Made by a program: the position numbers and the translations under genes. From assembly GCA_965229885.1 (NCBI GenBank), contig CBDDJX010000003.1:1426001-1490000 (forward strand): DNA of 64,000 nt. The letters are read 5' to 3'. The notes under the pieces are model-generated. The model had not been told where the DNA came from. It saw nothing but the letters and a program-made list of their open reading frames with translations, and did not search any database. This DNA is from DATLLJ01 sp965229885 (GTDB taxonomy: Bacteria; Acidobacteriota; Vicinamibacteria; Vicinamibacterales; CAVVIG01). This document shows, piece by piece, positions 54,343-62,250 of the stretch; the first letter of the stretch is position 1, and each line of letters begins with the position of its first letter.

Positions 54343-54489
54343 TTACGACTTGTCGTCCTTCATTGCGTCTTTGAAGTTCTTGATCGCACTGCCGATGCCG
54401 CGGCCGAGGCCTGGCAGGCGGCTTGCTCCAAAAATAACGAAGACGATCAGCAGGATGACGATCAGTTCTGGCAATCCAAGGCGCCCCAT
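54343..54489 (-). CDS. tatA: Twin-arginine translocase subunit TatA/E
   Basis: 48 residues from ATG 54489, with GGAG seven bases upstream. MGRLGLPELIVILLIVFVIF is the single TM. GASRLPGLGRGIGSAIKNFK gives the conserved FGxxxLPxLGRGIG hinge and amphipathic helix, with KD acidic residues and a short basic tail. It is at the short end for TatA but complete. No tatB or tatC is nearby. It converges on the RNase R gene. Confidence 0.92.
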   Translation of the reverse strand: MGRLGLPELIVILLIVFVIFGASRLPGLGRGIGSAIKNFKDAMKDDKS

Positions 54490-54574
54490 AGTGCCACTCC
54501 TCCCGCAAAGCTGGAACCGAAGATCTGGGGGGATTGTACCACGCGGACGTTCATCCTCGCGCGCTGACCATCGC

Positions 54575-55726
54575 TTACCACGCCAGTCGCCATTCGAGCG
54601 TTCGCAGCAGTCGCCATTTCAGCCCGGCGTAACCCTGACGGCCCGCAATGAGATTGCCCATGATCGTGTTGACCGCAGCGCTGTGTCGGAGAGCGTGGAT
54701 CAGCAGACCGGTGGACGCCAGGCGGAAGAACAACGTCTTGAGCTGCGCCGCGCGCGCGAGTTCGGGCATGATGGCCGCCCGCACTCGTGCGGCGTACTGT
54801 GACGCGTCACCCGCGATCGCGGCGTCTGCAGCCCACTGCCCTGACAGCAGCGCGAAGTAGATGCCTTCGCGCGTAATCGGATCCACGAGCCCGGCGGCGT
54901 CGCCGGGCACGCATCAGTTCGGTCCAGCCAGCTCGAGGCGCCGCAGGCGCTCTGCGCTCAGCGATGGAATCGGCCACGAGTACGGCTCGAGACGGGCGCC
55001 GTCGGCGATTCGCGTCTCGCGGATCCAGGCGGCGGCTCTCTGGCGCAGCGCCGCCGAGGTCAATCCCGCGTCGGCCTGCGCGCAGATACCGATCGCGAGG
55101 TGCGTCGACCTGGGAAACGACCAGATGTACCCGGGAGGGTCCGATATCAGATCGATGAGGATCTCGTCGCTCGTGACGCCGTGCGCGAAATAGCCGGTCG
55201 CGATCGAGAGATCCTCACGACTGAACGCGCGCGCGAGCCGGCGCCTGACGAGGCTGTTGGCGCCGTCGGCGCCAATCAGGAAGCGCGTGCGGCACGAGCC
55301 CTCTGCCGTGTGGAGCCGCGGGCCGCCCGGTTCGAGCGTGACGTCGGTGATGCGGGTACTGATGAGCGCGGCGCCGGCGTGGCAGGCTGACGAGATCAGT
55401 GCGGCGTCGAATGTGGCGCGGCTCACAACGAGCAGCGGTGTCGGGTCGTGGGCGTCATCCGCGTCGAGCGGCACGACAGCCGATCGTCCGGCCGTCGTGT
55501 CGAGAAATCGCGCACGACGGACGGCCGACGGCGGCAGAGATGTTTGCGGGATGGCGTCGGCGACGAGCGCCAGGGCGCGGCTGGTGACTCCACCCCCGCA
55601 CGGCTTCTCGCGAGGATGTGACGGGTCGAAGATCGCCACGCGCGCGCCTCGGCATGCGAGCGAGTACGCGGCCCACGCGCCGGCAGGCCCAGCGCCGACA
55701 ATCGCGACGTCCGTCGTGTGAATCAC
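54575..55726 (-). pseudogene. Geranylgeranyl-reductase-family FAD oxidoreductase with in-frame TGA
   Basis: The 384-codon frame begins TDVAIVGAGPAGAWAAYSLA (Rossmann FAD site) and REKPCGGGVTSRAL (family signature PCGGG), and continues FLIGADGANSLVRRRLA. At 54914-54916 a TGA stands where relatives have Trp (LAGPN-stop-C), and the same frame goes on with GDAAGLVDPITREGIYFALL, the second FAD motif, to 54575. A TGG to TGA change or sequence error explains it. Family members reduce isoprenoid chains of lipids or quinones. As read, the product would lack its C-terminal 110 residues. Confidence 0.85.
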
Positions 55727-55814
55727 AGCTTCTTGGCTTCCGGCTCTCTAGGGTCCGGGCTCTAGGCCTACAACAGCCCCAAACCCAAAGCCTAGCGTGA
55801 TACATTACGCGTCC

Positions 55815-56273
55815 ATGGTCGACGTTGAAACAGGAAGATTCACGGTTGGAGTGTTTCAGGACATCGCGTGGGCCGAGAAGGGGCTCATGGCCCTCTCGCA
55901 GGCAGGGTTCGTCCCCGAGTCGCTGACGGTCCTCGCTCAAGAGAGCGCCGACGTCGGTGCACTGTTCACGCGCACGTTCGGCGCGGCCGCCGATCGCCTC
56001 GAGCTACCCGCGATCGGCGCCGTGCTCACGCGCGGTCCGCTCGTTGAGGCCTTACAGGGCGCGAGCCGCGACCTCGCGAAGCTCGGACTGTCCGGCACGA
56101 TGCGGCGCGTGGGATTCCAGGCTCACGACGCTCGCATCTTCGAAGTGCTCGCGGCGCGCGGCGGCGTGCTGGTCGCCATCCGCAGCGAGCCGCGCGCGGC
56201 CGACGCGCTCGCGATCCTGCACTCGTACGGAGGCGGGAACGCGGCCATTGGGGCCTGGACCGGCCGCGTCTGA
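55815..56273 (+). CDS. YflT/general-stress-like hypothetical protein
   Basis: 152 residues from ATG 55815; a GTG at 55797 is in frame. FTVGVFQDIAWAEKGLMALS then AGFVPESLTVLAQ resembles the ferredoxin-like heat-induced stress protein YflT domain (VVGVFxdxxxAexAlxxLxxaGF). GPLVEALQGASRDLAKLGLS and GGVLVAIRSEPRAADALAIL follow. The function is unknown. It is monocistronic and followed by a terminator. Confidence 0.65.
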   Translation: MVDVETGRFTVGVFQDIAWAEKGLMALSQAGFVPESLTVLAQESADVGALFTRTFGAAADRLELPAIGAVLTRGPLVEALQGASRDLAKLGLSGTMRRVGFQAHDARIFEVLAARGGVLVAIRSEPRAADALAILHSYGGGNAAIGAWTGRV

Positions 56274-56278
56274 ACAAG

Positions 56279-56327
56279 GGGACGGGAGTCATTTTCGTCG
56301 CCCGCGTCTAAGAACGACTCCCGTCCC
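56279..56327 (+). terminator. Rho-independent-type terminator
   Basis: GGGACGGGAGTC (56279-56290) pairs perfectly with GACTCCCGTCCC (56316-56327) across a 25-base loop and is followed by ATTTTT. It ends transcription of the stress-like gene. Confidence 0.7.
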
Positions 56328-56461
56328 ATTTTTCGTCCTTTTTCCGGTCTCCTGTCAGGATCGTCTAGGAAATACGCACGAGCTACTGGGCATCCCCTTT
56401 GCAGTTGCAGGGCTGTATAGCTGTGCGCGACAATACCTCGACGGGCAAACTTCCCTTCCTA

Positions 56462-57370
56462 ATGGCAGAGACTGTCCAACCGGTCGCGGCTACCGAGAGC
56501 ACGTCAGCGGGACATTTGTCCATCCACGTCGAAGGGCTTCACCCGCACGACGTTCCGTTTCTCCTTGAACAGCAGCCGAAGCGGATGGGCGTGTCGTTGC
56601 TGGCTTCGGCCGCCTTCGAGATCCTAATGGCGAGCCTCCTGATTCTCGCGAGCCGCTACGCGCCGGTGTCGACCACGACATTCCTGCCGGAGCAGTTCAA
56701 CACGAACATGGTCTGGCTGGTCGAGCCGGGTCCTGGCGGCGGTGGTGGCGGCGGCGGCAATCAGATGAAGGAGCCGCCGCGTCAGGCCGAACTGCCGGGC
56801 AAAGACAAGCTGACTGTTCCGGTTGAAAAGCCGCCGGAGCTCGAGCCACCAAAGCAGCCGAAAGACGAGCCGAACCCTGTCGAGCAGTTGACGATTCCCG
56901 CTATGCCCCTGGCCTCGGCGGAGAACTTGACGCCCGGCATTATCGATGTCGGGCTGTCCACGGAATCGCAAGGGGCTGGGACGGCGGGCGGTGCGGGTGC
57001 TGGAACGGGGACGGGCATCGGACCTGGGTTGGGATCGGGCCTCGGACCCGGATCGGGCGGCGGCACCGGCGGCGGCGTGTACCAGCCGGGGAACGGCGTG
57101 ACGCCGCCCGTGCCGACGTATATTCCGAAACCGCAATACACAGCCGATGCGATGCGCGCACGTATTCAAGGCACGGTCTGGGTTGAATGCGTCGTCCAGA
57201 CGAACGGGCAATGCGCAGACACGCACGTGATACGGTCGCTCGATCAGACGTTCGGCCTCGACCAGGAAGCCATCAAGGCCGCGAAATTGTTCCGCTTTAG
57301 GCCCGGCATGCGCCTCGGCGAGCCGGTCGCCGTGCTCGTCACCATCGAACTGAGCTTCACGCTGCATTAA
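56462..57370 (+). CDS. tonB: Energy transducer TonB
   Basis: 302 residues from ATG 56462. One TM follows a 50-residue cytoplasmic part (LLASAAFEILMASLLILASR). The periplasmic linker has Pro/Lys-rich and Gly-rich repeats (EKPPELEPPKQPKDEPNPV; GTGTGIGPGLGSGLGPGSG). The TonB C-terminal domain runs from VPTYIPKPQYTADAMRARIQ through GTVWVECVVQTNGQ and DQEAIKAAKLFRFRPGMRLG. It transmits proton-motive energy to outer-membrane receptors. No exbB or exbD is adjacent. It converges on groEL with a shared terminator. Confidence 0.92.
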   Translation: MAETVQPVAATESTSAGHLSIHVEGLHPHDVPFLLEQQPKRMGVSLLASAAFEILMASLLILASRYAPVSTTTFLPEQFNTNMVWLVEPGPGGGGGGGGNQMKEPPRQAELPGKDKLTVPVEKPPELEPPKQPKDEPNPVEQLTIPAMPLASAENLTPGIIDVGLSTESQGAGTAGGAGAGTGTGIGPGLGSGLGPGSGGGTGGGVYQPGNGVTPPVPTYIPKPQYTADAMRARIQGTVWVECVVQTNGQCADTHVIRSLDQTFGLDQEAIKAAKLFRFRPGMRLGEPVAVLVTIELSFTLH

Positions 57371-57419
57371 GGGCGGGACGGACGCGACGGGCGGAAGGCA
57401 AGAAGTGAGCAGGCAAGAG

Positions 57420-57454
57420 AAAAGGCCCGGGAGCGTGAGCTCGCCGGGCCTTTT
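57420..57454. terminator. Bidirectional terminator between tonB and groEL
   Basis: AAAAGGCCCGG (57420-57430) pairs with CCGGGCCTTTT (57444-57454), and the inner GAGC pairs with GCTC around a GTGA loop. A-run and T-run on either side let it work in both directions. It lies 50 bases after tonB and 46 bases after groEL. Confidence 0.88.
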
Positions 57455-57499
57455 CCATTCACCCAGTTACCCGAATTACTCAACGACGCGATTCGAGCG

Positions 57500-59125
57500 T
57501 TAGTACATCCCGCCCATGCCGCCGCCGCCGGGCGGCATGGGCGCGTCCTTCTTCTCTTCAGGAATTTCACAGATGCACGCCTCGGTCGTCAGCAGCAACG
57601 ACGCGATCGACGAAGAATTCTGGAGCGCCGAGCGCACGACTTTCGTCGGATCGATGACGCCCGCCTTGACCAGGTCCTCGTACGTGTCGGTGAGCGCGTT
57701 GAAGCCCTCGGCGTCTTTCATCTCGCGCACCCTCTGGACAACGATCGAGCCTTCCTGGCCGGCGTTGGTCGCGATCCAGCGCATCGGCTCTTCGATCGCG
57801 CGGGCCACGATGTTGACGCCGATCTGCTGGTCGCCGCCGAGATGCAGGTCTTTGAGGGCCCTGGACGTGCGGATGAGCGCGACGCCGCCGCCCGGCACGA
57901 TGCCCTCCTCGACGGCCGCCTTCGTGGCGTGCATCGCGTCCTCGACTCGCGCCTTTTTCTCCTTCATCTCGGTTTCGGTGGCCGCACCGACCTTGATGAT
58001 GGCAACGCCGCCGACGAGCTTCGCGAGCCGCTCCTGCAGCTTCTCACGGTCGTAGTCCGAGGTTGTTTCCTCGACCTGCGCGCGGAGCTGCTTCACGCGG
58101 CCCTCGATGGCCGACGAGGAACCGGCGCCTTCGACGATCGTCGTGTTGTCCTTGTCGATGGTAACCTTCTTGACCTTGCCGAGGTCCTCGAGCTTGATCG
58201 ACTCGAGCCTGATCCCGAGATCCTCGGTGATCGCCCGGCCGTTGGTGAGGATCGCGATATCCTCGAGCATCGCCTTGCGGCGATCGCCGAAGCCCGGGGC
58301 CTTGACCGCCGCCGCCTGCAGCGTGCCGCGCAGCTTATTGACCACGAGCGTGGCCAGCGCCTCGCCCTCGATGTCCTCCGCGATAATGAGCAGCGGGCGG
58401 CTGAGGCGCGCCACCTGCTCGAGCACCGGCAGCAGATCTTTCATCGAGCTGATCTTTTTTTCGTGGATCAGGATCACCGGATTCTCGAGCACGACTTCCA
58501 TGCGCTCCGGGTCGGTGACGAAGTAGGGTGAGAGGTATCCGCGGTCGAACTGCATGCCCTCAACCACGTCGAGCGAGGTCTCAAGGGTCCGCGCCTCTTC
58601 AACGGTGATGACGCCGTCCTTGCCGACCTTGTCCATCGCGTCGGCGATGATCTTTCCGATGGCCTCGTCGTTGTTGGCCGAGATAGTGCCGACCTGGGCG
58701 ACCATATTGCCGCTGACCGGCTTCGACATTTTCTTGAGCTCGGCGATGACGGCCACAATCGCCTTCTCGATGCCGCGCTTGATGTCCATGGGGTTCGCGC
58801 CGGCGACGACGTTCTTGGCGCCTTCGCGGTAGATGGCCTGAGCGAGGATGGTGGCTGTCGTCGTGCCGTCACCGGCCGTGTCCGATGTCTTGCTGGCGAC
58901 TTCGCGGACCATCTGGGCGCCCATGTTCTCGAGCGGGTCCTTTAGGTCGATTTCCTTGGCGACGGTGACGCCGTCCTTCGTGATCGTCGGGGATCCGAAT
59001 TTCTTATCGAGGACGACGTTGCGCCCTTTCGGGCCGAGCGTGACTTTCACTGCGTCGGCCAGTTGATTGACGCCGCGCAGCACGGCCTGACGTGACTGCT
59101 CGCCGTACACAATCTGCTTTGCCAT
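57500..59125 (-). CDS. groEL: 60 kDa chaperonin GroEL
   Basis: 541 residues from ATG 59125, with GGAG nine bases upstream. KVTLGPKGRNVVLDKKFGSP, the ATP site VASKTSDTAGDGTTTATILA, the apical EDIEGEALATLVVNKLRGTL and VEEGIVPGGGVALIRT are canonical. The tail ends with a GGM repeat (PPGGGGMGGMY). It forms the double-ring folding chamber with GroES. It is the second gene of the groES-groEL operon, 46 bases after groES, and likely under CIRCE control. Confidence 0.98.
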   Translation of the reverse strand: MAKQIVYGEQSRQAVLRGVNQLADAVKVTLGPKGRNVVLDKKFGSPTITKDGVTVAKEIDLKDPLENMGAQMVREVASKTSDTAGDGTTTATILAQAIYREGAKNVVAGANPMDIKRGIEKAIVAVIAELKKMSKPVSGNMVAQVGTISANNDEAIGKIIADAMDKVGKDGVITVEEARTLETSLDVVEGMQFDRGYLSPYFVTDPERMEVVLENPVILIHEKKISSMKDLLPVLEQVARLSRPLLIIAEDIEGEALATLVVNKLRGTLQAAAVKAPGFGDRRKAMLEDIAILTNGRAITEDLGIRLESIKLEDLGKVKKVTIDKDNTTIVEGAGSSSAIEGRVKQLRAQVEETTSDYDREKLQERLAKLVGGVAIIKVGAATETEMKEKKARVEDAMHATKAAVEEGIVPGGGVALIRTSRALKDLHLGGDQQIGVNIVARAIEEPMRWIATNAGQEGSIVVQRVREMKDAEGFNALTDTYEDLVKAGVIDPTKVVRSALQNSSSIASLLLTTEACICEIPEEKKDAPMPPGGGGMGGMY

Positions 59126-59136
59126 TGCCTGTTTCT

Positions 59137-59168
59137 CCTGGAATTCTGAATTCTGAATTCAGAATTCT
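59137..59168. repeat. GAATTC-based palindromic repeat between groES and groEL
   Basis: Four GAATTC units spaced by CT, CT and AG make an overlapping palindrome. It sits immediately before the groEL SD and could fold in the mRNA as an intercistronic hairpin. Whether it tunes the groES:groEL ratio is unknown. Confidence 0.6.
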
Positions 59169-59171
59169 GAA

Positions 59172-59486
59172 CTATTTCTTCTTCTTGCCGTTGCTGCTGC
59201 CTTCGATGACGCCCAGGACCTCGTCCTCGCGCATGATGAGGTATTCCTGACCATCCAGTTTGATTTCCTGGCCCGAGTACTTCCCGAACAGGATGAGATC
59301 GCCGGCCGTGACGTCGAGCGCGATGCGCTTTCCGTCGTCTTTCACCTTGCCGTTGCCGGCGGCGATGACCTTGCCCTGCTGCGGCTTTTCCTTGGCGCTA
59401 TCCGGGATGATGATCCCGCCGATTCTCTGCTCGCCTTCCTCAAGGCGCTGAACAATGATGCGGTCGTGCAGCGGTCTGACGTTCAT
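59172..59486 (-). CDS. groES: 10 kDa co-chaperonin GroES
   Basis: 104 residues from ATG 59486, with GGAG eight bases upstream. VRPLHDRIIVQRLEEGEQRI, the mobile loop GGIIIPDSAKEKPQQGKVIA and LILFGKYSGQEIKLDGQEYL are standard. The C-terminus VIEGSSNGKKKK is slightly longer and more basic than usual. It caps GroEL. It is the first gene of the operon, preceded by a 92-base leader with two hairpins. Confidence 0.97.
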   Translation of the reverse strand: MNVRPLHDRIIVQRLEEGEQRIGGIIIPDSAKEKPQQGKVIAAGNGKVKDDGKRIALDVTAGDLILFGKYSGQEIKLDGQEYLIMREDEVLGVIEGSSNGKKKK

Positions 59487-59577
59487 GCTCTGTGCTCCGT
59501 CTGTCGTAAAGTGAAGAGGCCTTTCAGATAGTCCTGAAGAGGGTAAGTGCCAGGAGTGGCCTGCTACTCGCCTGGCA

Positions 59578-59632
59578 TTAGCAGTCGCCTCAGGCGACTG
59601 CTAATTATCGTATGGCCGGCTGGCAGTGTCAA
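59578..59632 (-). promoter_or_regulatory. groESL promoter with CIRCE-like operator
   Basis: On the minus strand TTGACA (59632-59627), a 17-base spacer and GATAAT (59609-59604) form a near-perfect sigma70 promoter. Directly downstream lies TTAGCAGTC-N9-GACTGCTAA (59604-59578). The HrcA operator CIRCE is TTAGCACTC-N9-GAGTGCTAA, so this is the same palindrome with one compensated base change per arm. The N9 is itself palindromic (GCCTCAGGC), extending the stem. A second hairpin (GCCAGGAGT...CCTGGC, 59549-59576) follows in the leader. Confidence 0.85.
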
Positions 59633-59639
59633 GAATCCG

Positions 59640-60974
59640 TATCGCGCCATGGTAAGTGTGACCGAAGGAAAGATCGTCGCGCCCTAAAGGGTGTTACCCA
59701 AGCGGGTGTGCCACAGGAGGGCACCCGCGTGGGACCACAGGCGAGGCCGGAGTATTTGGCGCCGATGCGGGACCGGTACGTGGGGGCCTCGCGGACGGAG
59801 AAGGGGCGCGTGCTCACAGAGGCGGTGACGGTGACGGGCTACCATCGGAAGGCGATCATTCGGGCCTGGCGGCGGCCAGCCGTGCGGCCCCCGCGGGGCC
59901 CGCGTCGGGGCCGACCCACGCGCTATGACGCCGCGGGGGTGCGGGCACTCCGGGCGGTCTGGGTCGCGGCGCGGGCGATCCGTGGGCCCGCCGCCGCCTC
60001 GCGGTGTCGCCCGCCACCGAAGCGAAGGTGCGCACCATCAGCCCGCGCCAGATCGATCGCCTGCTGGCGCCCGACCAGCGCACGATCCGCCGACGGCTGT
60101 ATGGGCGCACCAAACCCGGCCCGCTGTTGAAGCACCACATTCTGGGCAAGACCGATCACTGGGACGTCACCGAGCCCGGCTTCACCGAGGTGGACCTGGT
60201 GAGTCACTCGGGCGACCGCGCCGATGGGGACTTCCTCCATACGCTGAATCTCACCGACATTCAGACCACCTGGGTCGAACACGGCGCCGTCATGGGGAAA
60301 AGTCAGGTCCGGGTCCAGGAACGGCTCGACCACTTGCGCGCGGCCTTGCCCTTCGCGCTCCGGGGGATCGACTCCGACAACGGCTCGGAGTTCATCAACG
60401 CGCATCTGCACCGGTACTGCCGGGCGCAGCAGATTCAATTCACGCGGGGGCGGCCGTACAAGAAGAACGACAACGCGCATATCGAACAAAAGAACTGGAC
60501 CCACGTCCGGAAGCTGATGGGCTATGTGCGGTATGACTCGGCGGGGGCCCTCGCAGCGATGAACGATGTGTAGGCCGACCTGCGGCTGTTGCAGAATCTC
60601 TTTCTGCCGTCGGTGCAACTCCAGCGCAAAGAACGCATCGGCGCCCGCCGGCGCCGGTACTACGACGCGCCGCAGACCCCGTTGGAGCGCGTCCAGGCCT
60701 GCCCGCAGGCCCACGCCGCGAAGGTGGTGGCGCTCGTGCGCCAGCGGGACCGGCTCGATCCGTTCGCGCTCGCGGCGCGCATTGACCGCAAGCTCGCGCG
60801 GGTCTATGCCCTCGCGAATCATCGGCGCGGGCTGGTGCCCTCGACGGCGGGGGCCGCGGAGACACACGCAAAGACCGCGCGGGTCTCCGCGGCCCTGTCG
60901 CTCAAAGACCTCTCCCCGTCGGTAACACCAAATATGGCGCGACGACGCGCCGCCCGGTAACACTTACTTATGGC
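59640..60974 (+). mobile_element. Integrase-core IS, inactivated
   Basis: Left end ATCGCGCCATGGTAAGTG and right end CACTTACTTATGGC pair as imperfect inverted repeats (GCCAT..GTAAGTGT.ACCG). A second right-end-like sequence (CGGTAACACCAAATATGGCG) lies at about 60920. A 227-base fragment of the same element occurs at 30641. It is inserted about seven bases upstream of the groESL -35 box. Confidence 0.8.
59708..60960 (+). pseudogene. Integrase-core transposase with frameshift and stop
   Basis: From GTG 59708 the frame gives RPEYLAPMRDRYVGASRTEK and the helix-turn-helix VTVTGYHRKAIIRAWRRPAV, shifts near 60000, and resumes with KVRTISPRQIDRLLAPDQRT. The catalytic part keeps Asp in FTEVDLVSHSGD, Asp in GIDSDNGSEFINAH, and Glu in NAHIEQKNWTHVR. 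A TAG at 60571-60573 interrupts NDV-ADLRLLQNL, after which coding continues to TAA at 60960. At least two lesions make it inactive. Confidence 0.85.
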
Positions 60975-61019
60975 TCGACACGCGGGGGACTGCTAAACGG
61001 ACAACATTAGGCCTTCCGC

Positions 61020-61235
61020 CTATCCAACTCTCCTTCGTATCCTGTACTCGCCCATCTTCCGGCTCAGCGTATTGCGGTGGATGCCGAGCGAGTCGGCGGT
61101 CTTTGTCAGGCTGCCGGCGCAGCTGCCCAGGACGCGCGCGATGAAACGCTTCTCGAATTCGTGAACGGCGTCCTCGAACTGCACCCCTTTGTCGACCATT
61201 TCCTCGACAAGCTTCTCGAGCTTGTCGGAGATCAT
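61020..61235 (-). CDS. Fis-type small HTH protein
   Basis: 71 residues from ATG 61235. An N-terminal helix (LVEEMVDKGVQFEDAVHEFE) is followed by the Fis/NtrC C-terminal HTH: RFIARVLGSCAGSLTKTADS and LGIHRNTLSRKMGEYRI. The arrangement is that of a stand-alone Fis domain, as often found in Acidobacteriota. It probably binds DNA as a dimer; its targets are unknown. It is the second gene of an operon, its ATG overlapping the purC stop by four bases. Confidence 0.85.
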   Translation of the reverse strand: MISDKLEKLVEEMVDKGVQFEDAVHEFEKRFIARVLGSCAGSLTKTADSLGIHRNTLSRKMGEYRIRRRVG

Positions 61236-62149
61236 AGCAATTCCCGCCCCGCGAGGCGGTCAAAGGCCTCGATGTATTTCTCCCGCGTCTTCGCCACCAC
61301 ATCGTCGGGAAGGGAGGGCACCGGCGGCTGCTTGTTCCAGCGGATCCGTTCGAGATAATCACGGACGAATTGCTTGTCGAAGCTGGGTTGAGGACGCCCG
61401 GGCTGATACCCGTCGCTCGGCCAGAACCGCGACGAGTCAGGCGTCATGGCTTCGTCAATCAGAATCAGTCGATCGTCCGCCGGGCGGCCGTCGTCGGGAA
61501 GCAATCCGAACTCGAACTTGGTGTCGGCGACGATGATGCCGCGTGAGGCGGCGTGAGTGGCGCCTTCCTTGTAGAGGCTGAGCGTCAACTCGCGGGCGCG
61601 GTCGAGCACGCGGCGTCCCACCAGTTCGGCCGCCTGCGCGTCACTGATATTCACGTCGTGCCCGCTTTGCGCCTTCGTGGCCGGTGTGAAGATCGGCTCG
61701 GGCAGCTGCTCGGATTCGCGCAATCCGCCCGGCAGGCGAATACCGCAGACTTCTCCGGTCGCCGAGTAGTCCTTCCAGCCGGATCCAGACAGGTAGCCGC
61801 GCGCCACGCATTCAATCGGCAGCGGATCGGTCCGCTTGACGAGCATCGATCGCCCACGCAGCCAGTCGGCCGCCGCGGCGGCAGGCGGGGGGTAAGCCGC
61901 CGGGTCGGTCGAGACCATGTGATTCGGAACGATCGAGCGCGTACGATCGAACCAGAACGCCGAAATCTGCGTGAGGACCTTTCCCTTGTCGGGGATGCCA
62001 GAGGCGAGGATGTAATCGAACGCGGAGATGCGATCGGTTGCGACGATGACCAGGTGGTCGCCGAAATCATACAGGTCCCTGACCTTGCCCTGTCGATCGG
62101 GCGGGTGGTCGGGAAGAGCGGTCTTGAGAAGAGGCGCGGCTAATGGCAA
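61232..62149 (-). CDS. purC: Phosphoribosylaminoimidazole-succinocarboxamide synthase
   Basis: 305 residues from TTG 62149, chosen because GAGGA lies seven bases upstream; ATG 62179 and ATG 62215 are in-frame alternatives without an SD. RQGKVRDLYDFGDHLVIVAT is the SAICAR synthetase start (GKVRDxYD). DRISAFDYILASGIPDKGKV, LPIECVARGYLSGSGWKDYS and IIVADTKFEFGLL are signature segments, and LIDEAMTPDSSRFWP completes the site. The 300-residue form is the larger yeast-like PurC. It ligates aspartate to CAIR in purine synthesis. Operon with the Fis-type gene. Confidence 0.93.
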   Translation of the reverse strand: MPLAAPLLKTALPDHPPDRQGKVRDLYDFGDHLVIVATDRISAFDYILASGIPDKGKVLTQISAFWFDRTRSIVPNHMVSTDPAAYPPPAAAAADWLRGRSMLVKRTDPLPIECVARGYLSGSGWKDYSATGEVCGIRLPGGLRESEQLPEPIFTPATKAQSGHDVNISDAQAAELVGRRVLDRARELTLSLYKEGATHAASRGIIVADTKFEFGLLPDDGRPADDRLILIDEAMTPDSSRFWPSDGYQPGRPQPSFDKQFVRDYLERIRWNKQPPVPSLPDDVVAKTREKYIEAFDRLAGRELL

Positions 62150-62250
62150 CAGCTGTCCTCGAGGAGCGAAGCGTAGCATTCTACAGGGCGACGCCAAGGC
62201 TGGCAACAACAACATGTAGGGGCGGTATAGTAGAAGGCGCTCAATCCAAG

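Noticed and set aside
54911..54919. TGA as selenocysteine codon in the reductase-like gene
   Set aside because: Relatives have Trp, not Cys, at this place, and no SECIS-like hairpin or selenocysteine machinery is visible.
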